Origin: VRUE01 sp963697915
GTDB lineage: Bacteria > Actinomycetota > Thermoleophilia > Solirubrobacterales > 70-9
Direction: 5' to 3'
Length of the DNA stretch: 64,000 nt
NCBI GenBank assembly: GCA_963697915.1
Contig: OY969103.1
Location: forward strand, 558,001-622,000
Each line of letters opens with the position of its first letter. Positions within the stretch are counted from its first letter, which is position 1. Positions 1 to 7,834 of the stretch are shown piece after piece. The notes under the pieces are model-generated. The model worked only from the letters and a program-made list of their open reading frames with translations. It searched no databases and was not told the DNA's origin. Made by a program: the position numbers and the translations under genes.

Positions 1-684
1 CTTCCAGCGGCCCGGCTCGTGCGAGAGGGAGAGCACGCCGCGCACCTCGCGCACCATCGTGTCGGTCATCGGGTGATCGGCCTTGTTGACGACGATCACG
101 TCGGGAATCTCCATCACCCCCGCCTTCAGCGCCTGGATCGAGTCGCCCGAGCCGGGCATCAGCGCCAGCACGATCGTGTCGGCGTGGTCGACGATGTCGA
201 TCTCGGCCTGGCCGACGCCGACGGTCTCGATCAGGACGTCGTCCTTGCCGGCGGCGTCCATCGCCAACGCCACCTGCAGAGCCGCCTCGGAGAGGCCGCC
301 CAGGGCGCCGCGCGAGGCCATCGAGCGGATGAAGACGCCGGGGTCGAGGAAGTGGTCGGAGAGGCGGATCCGGTCGCCGAGCAGGGCGCCGCGGGTGAAG
401 GGGCTGGAGGGGTCGATCGAGAGCACCGCGACCTGGCGCTCGGCCTTGCGCAGCTCCGCGGTCAGCGCCCCGATCAGGGTGCTCTTGCCGACCCCGGGCG
501 GGCCGGTGAAGCCGATGATCCGCGCTTTGCCGGTGCGCGGGTAGACCTCGCGGACGAGCTCCCAGCCGGCCGGGTCGTCGGACTCGATCAGCGTGATCGC
601 CCGCGCCAGGGCGCGCTTGTCACCGGCGACGAGGCGCTCGGCGAGCGGCGCGGACTTGGCGGAGCCTTGGGCGGCGTCGGGCAT
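1..684 (-). CDS. meaB: Methylmalonyl-CoA mutase-associated GTPase MeaB (ArgK family), 3' end outside window
   Basis: Reading the minus strand from the ATG at 684 gives a G3E-family GTPase: a helical N-terminus, then a Walker A motif GPPGVGKST and, near the window edge, the guanine-specificity motif NKAD. MeaB family members guard and reload the cobalamin cofactor of methylmalonyl-CoA mutase in the cytoplasm. The gene leaves the window at position 1, so its C-terminus and downstream partner are not visible. It is divergent from the acyltransferase, with only two bases between the proposed ATGs, so one of the two starts is probably placed too far upstream. Family assignment is confident; the operon context (mutase genes) is not seen here. 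Confidence 0.9.
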   Translation of the reverse strand, partial: MPDAAQGSAKSAPLAERLVAGDKRALARAITLIESDDPAGWELVREVYPRTGKARIIGFTGPPGVGKSTLIGALTAELRKAERQVAVLSIDPSSPFTRGALLGDRIRLSDHFLDPGVFIRSMASRGALGGLSEAALQVALAMDAAGKDDVLIETVGVGQAEIDIVDHADTIVLALMPGSGDSIQALKAGVMEIPDVIVVNKADHPMTDTMVREVRGVLSLSHEPGRWK

Positions 685-686
685 GG

Positions 687-1370
687 ATGCGCCAGTCTAA
701 AGTGCGGCCCGCCGTGATTCGCTTTCTCCGCTTCTGCGCGCGCAACGGGATGCTGACGCCGAAATACGCGCTGCTCCTGGCTCGCTACCTGCGCCGCCGC
801 CTGCTGACCCCCGCCGGGTGGCGCTGGCGCACCAACGGGCCGCTCTTCCTCGGCGGCGGGTTGGAACTGCAGATCTCGCGTCGCGGCCGGATCGAGTTCG
901 GCCCCTTCGTCTGGATCGGCCACGGGACGAAGATCCGCTGCCACGAGGGCACGGTCGAGATCGGAGCCAAGACCGTGATGGGCCAGGAGTGCACGATCTC
1001 CGCTTACAAGCGGGTGCGGATCGGCGAGCAGTGCGTGATCGCCGACCGGGCGATGTTCATCGACTTCGACCACGGCGTGGTCGAGGTCGAGCGGCCGATC
1101 CGCGAGCAGGGCATCTACACCCGCGACGTCGAGGTCGGCTCCAACGTCTGGATCGGCTACGGCGCCTGTGTCCTGCGCGGCGTCCGGGTCGGCGACAACT
1201 CGATCGTCGGCACCAACTCGGTGGTGACCAAGGACGTCCCGGCCAACGCCGTCGTCGCCGGCGTCCCGGCCAAGGTCGTGCGCATGCGCGACGCGCCCGA
1301 GCGGCTGCGCTGGCCGAACCCGGTCGAACCCGACCCGGCGGCGCACACCACCCTCCCCCAGCCCGACTGA
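687..1370 (+). CDS. Hexapeptide-repeat (left-handed beta-helix) acyltransferase
   Basis: The protein (227 residues from ATG 687) has a basic N-terminal helix followed by repeated hexapeptide-like units (VEIGAKTVMG, VEVGSNVWIGYGACV, VRVGDNSIVGTNSVV) and the family ending VPANAVVAGVPAKVVR. This is the fold of acetyl/acyltransferases of the CysE/LacA/WbbJ group that acylate sugars or amino sugars. The catalytic His is probably in the FDHGV segment. A GTG at 714 is an equally good start and would leave room for a promoter between this gene and meaB. The substrate cannot be read from the sequence. Confidence 0.85.
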   Translation: MRQSKVRPAVIRFLRFCARNGMLTPKYALLLARYLRRRLLTPAGWRWRTNGPLFLGGGLELQISRRGRIEFGPFVWIGHGTKIRCHEGTVEIGAKTVMGQECTISAYKRVRIGEQCVIADRAMFIDFDHGVVEVERPIREQGIYTRDVEVGSNVWIGYGACVLRGVRVGDNSIVGTNSVVTKDVPANAVVAGVPAKVVRMRDAPERLRWPNPVEPDPAAHTTLPQPD

Positions 1371-1385
1371 GGTCCGTGCCCGCGC

Positions 1386-1778
1386 TCAGCTGAGGGCGGC
1401 GACCAGGTCGGTCTGAGCGAAGTCGTCGCCGGTGTAGAGCAAAGGCCGACCGGCGAGATGGGCGGTCGCATAGGTCATGCAATCGCCGTAGTTCAGTGCG
1501 GCTGGATGGCGGCCCTTGCCGTAGCGGAGGAAAGCGTCGGCGGATGCCTGCCAGTGGGCTTCGTCGAAAGAGATCACGGCAACCGCATTCCGTTCTAGGA
1601 ACCGCGACACCAGCGCCTGGCCGTGCAAATCGAAACGACCGATCATCACCATGCCGGTCTCGACCAGAGTAGGCGCACCGATCGCCACGTCGACCGCGTC
1701 CGCCGTGGCGTCGAGGAGCCGGTCATGGTCTCCTTCCTCGAGGATCATCGATACGACCGCTGAGCTATCGAGGATCAA
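1386..1778 (-). CDS. vapC: PIN-domain ribonuclease toxin (VapC family)
   Basis: A 130-residue PIN domain: first acidic residue in LILDSSAV, a conserved Glu in TLVETG, Asp in NYGDCMTYA and Asp in YTGDDF, matching the metal-binding set of VapC RNases. The start is set as TTG at 1778, giving a TTGA overlap with the stop of the upstream antitoxin, typical of translationally coupled toxin-antitoxin pairs. VapC toxins cut tRNA or rRNA when the labile antitoxin is lost; the RNA target here is unknown. Confidence 0.88.
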   Translation of the reverse strand: MILDSSAVVSMILEEGDHDRLLDATADAVDVAIGAPTLVETGMVMIGRFDLHGQALVSRFLERNAVAVISFDEAHWQASADAFLRYGKGRHPAALNYGDCMTYATAHLAGRPLLYTGDDFAQTDLVAALS

Positions 1779-2053
1779 TATCCCTCCGGCCCGTATCCAA
1801 GAATCGCTTCTCTCTCGGCCTTCGTCATTGGTGGCCCACCCCGCAGCTCCTCCGGGATCTGCGGCCAGATCTCCGTTTCCATGAAGCGCCGAAGATCCCG
1901 CCGCCTCTTCTCCTTGCCCACCCGTTCGCTCTCCAACCGGTCGCGCCGCTCTTGCAGCGCCTGGCGCACCGCGCCGGTCTTGCTTTCGCCGGCGAGCTCT
2001 GCGACTTCCGCAGCCAACCGCTCCGCCTCCTCGTTCTTGATGTTCAGCGCCAT
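1775..2053 (-). CDS. vapB: VapB-type antitoxin (Rv0623-like family)
   Basis: A 92-residue protein beginning MALNIKNEEAERLAAEVA, the ribbon-helix-helix-like N-terminus of the Rv0623-type antitoxins (PF07704). A charged helix follows, then a C-terminal tail expected to thread into the PIN toxin. It precedes vapC and overlaps it by four bases. The start codon lies inside a perfect 12-bp inverted repeat, so autoregulation by the VapBC complex or an mRNA hairpin at the start is likely (inference). Confidence 0.88.
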   Translation of the reverse strand: MALNIKNEEAERLAAEVAELAGESKTGAVRQALQERRDRLESERVGKEKRRRDLRRFMETEIWPQIPEELRGGPPMTKAEREAILGYGPEGY

Positions 2054-2090
2054 GGTGGAATGGTGTAATTCTAGACCGATTCCACCATGG
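2050..2090. promoter_or_regulatory. Perfect inverted repeat over the vapB start (candidate VapBC operator)
   Basis: Arms CCATGGTGGAAT (2050-2061) and ATTCCACCATGG (2079-2090) are perfect reverse complements with a 17-base spacer. The left arm contains the vapB start codon. Either a DNA operator for the VapBC complex or an mRNA hairpin masking the start. Confidence 0.6.
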
Positions 2091-2127
2091 CCCTTTGGTC
2101 AAGGCGAGAGTATCAGATTCGGTAGGT

Positions 2128-2144
2128 ATTGTCTGCAAGACAAT
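2128..2144. promoter_or_regulatory. 17-bp palindrome upstream of vapBC
   Basis: ATTGTCT-GCA-AGACAAT, perfect 7-bp arms. On the minus strand it lies among promoter-like hexamers (TTGTCA and TTGCAG, then TGATAC after 17 bases), so it may be an operator for vapBC or for the divergent XRE gene. Confidence 0.4.
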
Positions 2145-2261
2145 AGATTGACAAATCCGAGGCAGTCGACCCGCATCATGCCCTGCGACCGTCGGTTCGA
2201 CCGCCCCCCAGAAAGGACGGGTCTGTTGAGAACGGTCGCACCAGACAGAAGAATCCCGCCG

Positions 2262-2552
2262 GTGGACATCGCCGCCACATTCGGGAGGAACCTCAACCGC
2301 TGCCGCAAGCGCACCGGGCTCTCGCAGGAAGAGGTCGCCGTCCGCGCCTCACTGCACCGCACCGAGATCGGGCTGCTGGAGCGCGGCGAACGGCTGCCCC
2401 GGATCGACACGATGATCAAGCTCGCCGCCGCGCTCGACGTCGCCCCTGTCGAGCTGATCGAGGGGATCGTGTGGTCACCGGGCAGCACCAGCCGCGGCAG
2501 CTTCTCGGCGCCGGCTCAGGCGGGGCTGGGATCGCCGGCGAGTTCGGCGTAG
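2262..2552 (+). CDS. XRE-family helix-turn-helix regulator
   Basis: A small protein with an XRE/Cro HTH: FGRNLNRCRKRTGLSQEEVAVRASLHRTEIGLLERGERLPRI is split here only by description; the recognition part is SLHRTEIGLLERG. The GTG at 2262 gives 96 residues and starts directly at the domain; TTG 2226 and ATG 2179 are in-frame alternatives. The 3' end overlaps the convergent glycosyltransferase gene by 37 bases. It is closely similar to the XRE protein at 17,688, which lies on the mobile element. Targets are unknown; the divergent vapBC operon is the nearest candidate. Confidence 0.75.
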   Translation: MDIAATFGRNLNRCRKRTGLSQEEVAVRASLHRTEIGLLERGERLPRIDTMIKLAAALDVAPVELIEGIVWSPGSTSRGSFSAPAQAGLGSPASSA

Positions 2553-3709
2553 ACGGCCGCCGTCTGCTCGGCGACGTCGCCCCAGTCGAAGCGGCGCAGG
2601 TGCTCGTAGGCTTCGGCGACCAGGCTCTGGCCGAGCTCGTCGTCGCGGAGGACGCGGATCGCGACCTCGGCGAGCGCTTCCGGGTCGTGGGCGCGGAAGC
2701 GCAGGCCGACGTCCTCGTGCGGGACGACCTCGCGCAGGCCACCGGTGTCGGCGACGATGCAGGGGCATTCGGAGGCCATCGCCTCGAGCGCGACGAGGCC
2801 GAACGGCTCGTAGATCGAGGGCACCACGGTGAGGTCGGCGATCCGGTAGAGCGAGTGCAGCACGTCGTCGCCGATCCAGCCGAGGAATGTGCCGTGGTCC
2901 ATCAGCCCCAGCTCCTCGGCCTGGCGGTGCAGCTCCCTCTCGTGGGTGCCCGAGCCGGCGACCAGGAAGCGCGTCCCCGGCGCCTCCTCGACAACCCGCG
3001 GCATCGCCTCCAGCGCCAGCTGGAAGCCCTTCTCGTAGACGAGGCGGCCGATCAAGAGGACGAGCTTCTCCTCGGGGGCGGCGAACTCGGCCCGCAGCCG
3101 CTCCAGCTCGGCGGCGTCGGGCGCCTGCAGGTCGTCGGGGTCGATCCCGTTGGGGATGACGCTGATCCGCTCCTCCTCGACGCCGAAGATGTCGGCGATC
3201 TGCTCGCGCATGTAGTGCGAGCAGGCGATCGTCCGCTCGGAGCGGTTGGAGATCCAGCGCTCGACCCCGTGGATGTAGCTCTGCGGGTGCTTGTCGACCC
3301 AGCCCTGGTGGCGGCCGTGCTCGGTGGCGTGGATCGTCGTCACCAGCGGCGCCTCGTAGCGCTTGGCGAGGTGGTCGCAGGCGTTGGCGACGAGCCAGTC
3401 ATGGCCGTGGACGAGGTCGAAGCTGTAGCGGTCGCCGAGCTCGACCCCGGCGGCGAGCATGTCGGAGTTCATCCGCTCGACCCAGGCGACGAACTCGCCG
3501 AGGTCTGTGGGCCGCTTCGGCTCGCGGATGCGGTGGATGTGGACGCCGGCGCGCATCTCCTCGGCCGGCGACTCCTCGCCGCCGCGGGTCAGCACGTGGA
3601 CCTCGACGTCGCGCTCGACCAGGGCCTCGGAGAGCTTGCGCACGTGGCGGGCCAGACCGCCCTCGATCAGCGGCGGGTACTCCCAGGAGAGGATCAGGAC
3701 GCGCGTCAT
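2516..3709 (-). CDS. GT4-family glycosyltransferase, glycogen-synthase-like (Rv3032-type)
   Basis: A 397-residue GT-B glycosyltransferase: N-terminal ILSWEYPPLIEGGLARHV (the nucleotide-sugar synthase loop), HGHDW, the acceptor/donor hinge VIPNGID, LIGRLVYEKG and the GT4 nucleotide-binding signature PSIYEPFGLVALEAMA. It is 14 bases downstream of the GH57 gene and follows a methyltransferase, the order of Rv3030-Rv3031-Rv3032, which make methylglucose lipopolysaccharide in mycobacteria. Likely role: alpha-1,4-glucan or polymethylated glucan elongation in the cytoplasm. General family is certain; polymer identity is inferred from synteny. Confidence 0.9.
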   Translation of the reverse strand: MTRVLILSWEYPPLIEGGLARHVRKLSEALVERDVEVHVLTRGGEESPAEEMRAGVHIHRIREPKRPTDLGEFVAWVERMNSDMLAAGVELGDRYSFDLVHGHDWLVANACDHLAKRYEAPLVTTIHATEHGRHQGWVDKHPQSYIHGVERWISNRSERTIACSHYMREQIADIFGVEEERISVIPNGIDPDDLQAPDAAELERLRAEFAAPEEKLVLLIGRLVYEKGFQLALEAMPRVVEEAPGTRFLVAGSGTHERELHRQAEELGLMDHGTFLGWIGDDVLHSLYRIADLTVVPSIYEPFGLVALEAMASECPCIVADTGGLREVVPHEDVGLRFRAHDPEALAEVAIRVLRDDELGQSLVAEAYEHLRRFDWGDVAEQTAAVYAELAGDPSPA

Positions 3710-3723
3710 CGGATCAGCGCCGC

Positions 3724-5157
3724 TTAGGGCTCCAGCAGGGGGGCGAGGCTCAGGTCCGGGGCTAGGGCGCGCATACTCGGGTCGCTGCTGGCGGAAGAGT
3801 CTATGGCCTCGTGCATCGCCCCGGCGTGATCGGTGGCGCGCTGGAAGGCATAGTCCCCTGCCTGGCCGCGCTTGTCGAGGAAGGCCCAGTCGCTGGCCTG
3901 GGCGGCGAGCAGCTCGCGCGCGGCGCGGGCGGCGTCCGGTCCGCGCAGCCCGCCGGAGAGCGCGCGCAGCAGGCGCAGCTCCAGCCGCCGCCCGCCCCAG
4001 GCGAGGTCGGCGACCTGCGGCGAGTCCCAGGTGCTGAGGTCCTTGTCCTCGCCCCAGGTCGAGGCGGCAAGGGGGCGCGGCAGCGCCTCGTGCTCTTCCA
4101 GCGCCCGGGGGACGGTCAGCAGCCGCACCCCGGCCGCGGCGGCACCGGCCAGCACCTCACGCAGCCAGATCACGCCCTCCGACCACCAGTGGCCGAGCAG
4201 CTCGGTGTCGATCGCGAAGACGATCAGGCCGCGCCGCCCGCGGGCCGTCGCGTACTCGCGCAGCCGGGCCGCGGTCGCGGCGAGGAACTCGCCGGCCTGG
4301 CGCTTGGCGGCGGCGGCGCCGGCGGCCGGGTCGTAGGCGCCGCCGCCAACCTTCCAGATCCGCACGCCGCGCAGCGATTTGCCGGCGAACTGGGCGTGGG
4401 CGGGATCGGAGGGGTAGCCGTCGAGCGACCAGAGCCACTGGATCGCCTCCCAGTCGATCGGCAGCGCCACCGGTCCGGGCCCGGTCGCCACCGGTGCCAG
4501 CGCCTCGAACGGCTCGGCGTGGGCGCTCTGGTCGACGCAGAACCACTCGACGCCATGCTCGGCGAGCTGCCACTCCAGGCCCGGCACGTAGGCGCACTCG
4601 GGCAGCCAGAAGCCGCCGCCCCAGCCGAAGCGCCGCCGGTGCGAGCGGATCCCGGCGTCGAGCTGCAGCCGCAGCCCGGCGCGAGTCGCCAGCAGCGGCA
4701 GGACCGCGTGGGTCGCCGCCGAGGCGGCAAGCGCCACCCGGCCCTCCGCCGCGGCGCCCTGGAAGGGCCGCAGCGGGTCGCCGCCGGCCGCGTCGAGCAG
4801 CTCCAGCGCCCGCCGGTAGCGCCCCAGCTCCGCCTCGCAGGCGTCGCGGCACTCGGGGTCGACCTCGTCGACGTCGGCCTGGGCCGCGCCGACCCGCCAC
4901 TCGACCAGGAAGCGGCGCAGGCGCTCGCGCGTGCCGGCGTCCTCGAGCTGGTCGGCGAGGACCGGGGTCACGGTCATCGTCAGGTCGCGAGCGACCTCGA
5001 GGACCGGCAGGTAGGAGCGGATCACCGCGTCGAAGAGCCACTCCTCGCCGAAGGGGTAGGTGCCGAAGCCCTCGACGTAGGGCATGTGCGAGTGCAGCAC
5101 GATCGCCAGGTCGCCGGCCGGCTCGGGGCCGACGGCGCCGTGGCTGCGCTCAGGCAT
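3724..5157 (-). CDS. GH57 glycoside hydrolase, 1,4-alpha-glucan branching-enzyme type
   Basis: About 477 residues from ATG 5157. The GH57 catalytic barrel is recognised by LHSHMPYVEGFG at the N-terminus, the nucleophile Glu in GFWLPECAY (about residue 187) and the acid/base Asp in FAIDTELLGHWW (about residue 317). A helical domain (DUF1957-like) forms the C-terminal half. Relatives such as Rv3031 form alpha-1,6 branches in glucans. The start overlaps the stop of the upstream methyltransferase by eight bases, so the three genes form one operon ending in the GT4 enzyme. Confidence 0.9.
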   Translation of the reverse strand: MPERSHGAVGPEPAGDLAIVLHSHMPYVEGFGTYPFGEEWLFDAVIRSYLPVLEVARDLTMTVTPVLADQLEDAGTRERLRRFLVEWRVGAAQADVDEVDPECRDACEAELGRYRRALELLDAAGGDPLRPFQGAAAEGRVALAASAATHAVLPLLATRAGLRLQLDAGIRSHRRRFGWGGGFWLPECAYVPGLEWQLAEHGVEWFCVDQSAHAEPFEALAPVATGPGPVALPIDWEAIQWLWSLDGYPSDPAHAQFAGKSLRGVRIWKVGGGAYDPAAGAAAAKRQAGEFLAATAARLREYATARGRRGLIVFAIDTELLGHWWSEGVIWLREVLAGAAAAGVRLLTVPRALEEHEALPRPLAASTWGEDKDLSTWDSPQVADLAWGGRRLELRLLRALSGGLRGPDAARAARELLAAQASDWAFLDKRGQAGDYAFQRATDHAGAMHEAIDSSASSDPSMRALAPDLSLAPLLEP

Positions 5158-5911
5158 GGCAGACGGCGAGGAAGTCCAGCGCCCGGTCGAGATCGTCACC
5201 GCCGAGCCTGAAGTCGGCGGCGGAGATCGCCGGGGTGAAGCGGTCGTAGAAGGGCTTGCTCAGGCGCAGCGCCTTGTGGACGCGGTCCCAGCCGAGCTTG
5301 ATCGCCAGCTCGTGGGCGCGCAGCTTGCCGGCGTGGAAGAGGCCGTGCATCTCGACCCGGTCGAAGTGGGCCTCGCAGAGGGCGCGGAACTCGTCCGCCC
5401 GGTACTCCTTGACGTGCCAGGGGTTGTCGGACTTCTCCGCCCCGGGCGGGGCGAGGGTGAGCAGGTTCGGGGTCGAGACATAGACGGCGCCGCCGGGCGC
5501 GAGCATCGACTTGAAGTGCTCGAGGATCGCGCCGGGGTCCTGCACGTGCTCGATCGTCTGCAGGAAGACGACCGCGTCGCAGGGCTCGGAGAAGCTCTCG
5601 ACCAGGTCGCGGGCGAAGCGCAGGTTGGGGCGCACGTAGCGCAGGCGGGCGTGCTCGTGGGCCTCGGGGTTGGCGTCGACGCCGACCACGCTCGCCGCCG
5701 AGGTCGCCAGGAGGTTGGAGCCGTAGCCCTCGCCGCAGGCCATGTCGACCACGCGCTTGCCGCCGACCCAGGTCGCGATCCACTCGTAGACCGCGAGGTG
5801 CCGGCGGAACCAGTAGTTCTCCTCGGGCACGTCGGGCAGCGTCCGCTCGCCGGTCAGCGGCAGCGGCGGCACCCCTGCCGGCTGGTTTTCCTGCACGTAC
5901 TCACGCGCCAT
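5150..5911 (-). CDS. Class I SAM-dependent methyltransferase (Rv3030-like position)
   Basis: From ATG 5911 (MAREYVQENQ) the protein has 253 residues. SAM-binding motif VVDMACGEGYGSNLLA, acidic ribose-binding VVGVDANPEA, and EHVQDPGAILEHFKSMLAPGG typical of small-molecule or sugar methyltransferases. First gene of the minus-strand operon with GH57 and GT4 enzymes; by synteny it could methylate a glucan or its cap. An upstream ATG at 5989 exists but would run through the divergent promoter. Confidence 0.85.
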   Translation of the reverse strand: MAREYVQENQPAGVPPLPLTGERTLPDVPEENYWFRRHLAVYEWIATWVGGKRVVDMACGEGYGSNLLATSAASVVGVDANPEAHEHARLRYVRPNLRFARDLVESFSEPCDAVVFLQTIEHVQDPGAILEHFKSMLAPGGAVYVSTPNLLTLAPPGAEKSDNPWHVKEYRADEFRALCEAHFDRVEMHGLFHAGKLRAHELAIKLGWDRVHKALRLSKPFYDRFTPAISAADFRLGGDDLDRALDFLAVCHA

Positions 5912-5939
5912 CAACCGGGACCGTATTGTTCCCGGCCCA

Positions 5940-6857
5940 ATGCCGGCCTCCCCCACCGCCACGCCCGAGCACATCAAGGACGTCAACACCCGCTACCACG
6001 ACGCGGCGGCGCACGAATACGACGCCAAGTGGGGCATCGACTTCGGCGCCACCGGCCAGAAGCAGGTGAGGTTGAAGCTGGCCAAGGCGCTGGGCGGGCT
6101 CGACGGCGTGCGCTTCGTCGACGGGCTGGAGATCGGCTCGGGGACCGGCTACTTCTCGCTCAACCTGCTGCAGCTGGGGGTCATCAAGCGGCTGACCGCG
6201 ACCGACATCTCGCCGGGGATGTTGGAGCAGCTCTCGAACACCGCCGAGTCGCTCGGGCTGGAGGTCGAGACGGTCGTCACCGAGGCCGAGGAGCTCCCCT
6301 TCGAGGACGAGAGCTTCGACCTCGTCTTCGGCCACGCCGTCCTCCACCACATCCCCGACATCGAGCGCGCCTTCGCCGAGTTCCGCCGCGTGCTGCGCCC
6401 GGGCGGCGCGATCGCCTTCTGCGGCGAGCCCTCCCGCTACGGCGACCAGCTGGCGGCGGTGCCGAAGCGCGCCGGGCTGCTCGCCGCGCCCACCTGGCGG
6501 CGCCTGGTCGGGGCGCGGGAGCGCGCCGTGCCGGAGTCCGAGCAGTCGCACGGCCACTCGCTCGAGGGTGAGGTCGACGTCCACGCCTTCGCACCCGCCG
6601 ACCTGCGACGGCTGCTGAACGAGACCGGCTTCGAGCAGCGCCGGGTCGGCGGCGAGGAGCTGCTCGCCAACGCCTGGGGCTGGGGCCTGCGCACGGTCGA
6701 GTCGACCGCGGAACCGGAATCGGTCTCCTTCGGCTGGCGCCGTTTCGCCTTCAACAGCTACATCGCCCTGCAGAAGGTCGACACCCGCGTGCTCGAGCCC
6801 TACCTCCCCGCCGAGCTCTTCTACAACCTCCTGCTCTCCGGCCGCAAGCCGTCCTGA
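5940..6857 (+). CDS. Class I SAM-dependent methyltransferase
   Basis: A 305-residue methyltransferase: GLEIGSGTGYFSLNLL (motif I), LTATDISPGML (motif II) and FDLVFGHAVLHHIPDIERAF (post-I). The C-terminal 120 residues are an extra domain ending in a hydrophobic FYNLLLSGRK. Divergent from the operon above, with 28 bases between starts that contain the short inverted repeat CCGGGA/TCCCGG. Substrate unknown. Confidence 0.85.
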   Translation: MPASPTATPEHIKDVNTRYHDAAAHEYDAKWGIDFGATGQKQVRLKLAKALGGLDGVRFVDGLEIGSGTGYFSLNLLQLGVIKRLTATDISPGMLEQLSNTAESLGLEVETVVTEAEELPFEDESFDLVFGHAVLHHIPDIERAFAEFRRVLRPGGAIAFCGEPSRYGDQLAAVPKRAGLLAAPTWRRLVGARERAVPESEQSHGHSLEGEVDVHAFAPADLRRLLNETGFEQRRVGGEELLANAWGWGLRTVESTAEPESVSFGWRRFAFNSYIALQKVDTRVLEPYLPAELFYNLLLSGRKPS

Positions 6858-7768
6858 GCGCCGCCGAGCCGCGCGGCGACCGCGGCCAGGGCCCTCCTCA
6901 CCTGGTCAGGCTTGTGGCGAATCTGCTCTTCACCGAAGCGCAGAGGGGTCAGGCCGGCGACCATGTGCGCCTGGTCGCGACGGCGATCGGCCGCCTGCTT
7001 GCCCGGGCTCCGGTGATAGCGCCAGCCGTCGGCCTCGACCACGAGAGCGAGGTCAGGCCAGTAGAAGTCGACCCGGTAGCCGTTGAGGGAGGCCTGCGTC
7101 TCGGGTTTCGGCAGACCCACTGATCTGGCGATCGCGAGGAAGCGCTTCTCGAGGCCAGTGTCCGTCAAGGCGTCGAGGCCGAGTAGCCGTCGCAGGCGCG
7201 GCAGCCCGCGCCGGCCGCCGAGCGGTTCAACCGCCGCCCGCAGCTCCTCGGGGTCGATCAGGTCGAGTCGATCCGCCTCGTTGATCGCCCCCTCCACCTT
7301 CCAATCGGGCTCGCAAGAGGCCAGGTCGATGAAGGTCGAGACGAGATCGGTCACCGGTATCCCTTTGACCACGTGGCGATGGTCGGGGCGTAGGTCCGAC
7401 CGACGGTGCAGGTGGATTCCCGCTCGGCGTCTGAAGACACCGCCTGGGACAACGACGTCGATCATGCTCGCCGCCCGCGCAGCCGGCACCAGACCCCGCA
7501 GCGCGGCGGCGCTGGAATGGCTCAGCAGAGCACCGGGACCGCAGCTCAGCACCGCTGCCATCCACCGCCCATCACGCGTGACTTCCGGTCTGCCCACTGC
7601 ATACACACCCCGCCACAATCGATGCAGACGACCGTTGTCGAGACGGTTCCGGATCGCGTCGGCGCTGAAGCCAAGCCCCAGAAGCTGCCCTCTGGACACG
7701 ACACCGTGCTGACGACGGGCCAGATCCCACGCCTCCCTTCCCGCCGATTGCAGCTTTTTGGGGGCCAT
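6821..7768 (-). CDS. AbiEi-like winged-helix protein with DUF559 nuclease-like domain
   Basis: From ATG 7768 the protein (about 315 residues) begins with an AbiEi_4-type winged helix (DLARRQHGVVSRGQLLGLGFSADAIRNRL is described only in part: HGVVSRGQL, LWRGVYAVG). It ends with a DUF559 (Vsr-like PD-D/EXK) domain: YRVDFYWPD, LVVEADG, and a downstream RRRDQ. Such fusions are common as solitary genes in actinomycetes and are annotated as type IV antitoxin-like, but there is no AbiEii toxin next to it. The 3' end overlaps the convergent methyltransferase by 37 bases. Function unknown. Confidence 0.75.
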   Translation of the reverse strand: MAPKKLQSAGREAWDLARRQHGVVSRGQLLGLGFSADAIRNRLDNGRLHRLWRGVYAVGRPEVTRDGRWMAAVLSCGPGALLSHSSAAALRGLVPAARAASMIDVVVPGGVFRRRAGIHLHRRSDLRPDHRHVVKGIPVTDLVSTFIDLASCEPDWKVEGAINEADRLDLIDPEELRAAVEPLGGRRGLPRLRRLLGLDALTDTGLEKRFLAIARSVGLPKPETQASLNGYRVDFYWPDLALVVEADGWRYHRSPGKQAADRRRDQAHMVAGLTPLRFGEEQIRHKPDQVRRALAAVAARLGGAQDGLRPESRRL

Positions 7769-7834
7769 AGGCCCTAAATGCTGCAATCGATCCGATTCGC
7801 CCCCGGCGGGACCGGGGTCGGGCGGAGTTTGCGG

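Noticed and set aside
2471..6571. Long plus-strand open frames (hundreds of codons) opposite the GT4, GH57 and methyltransferase genes
   Set aside because: They are antisense shadows of GC-rich coding sequence, with His/Arg/Gly-rich translations and no family motifs.
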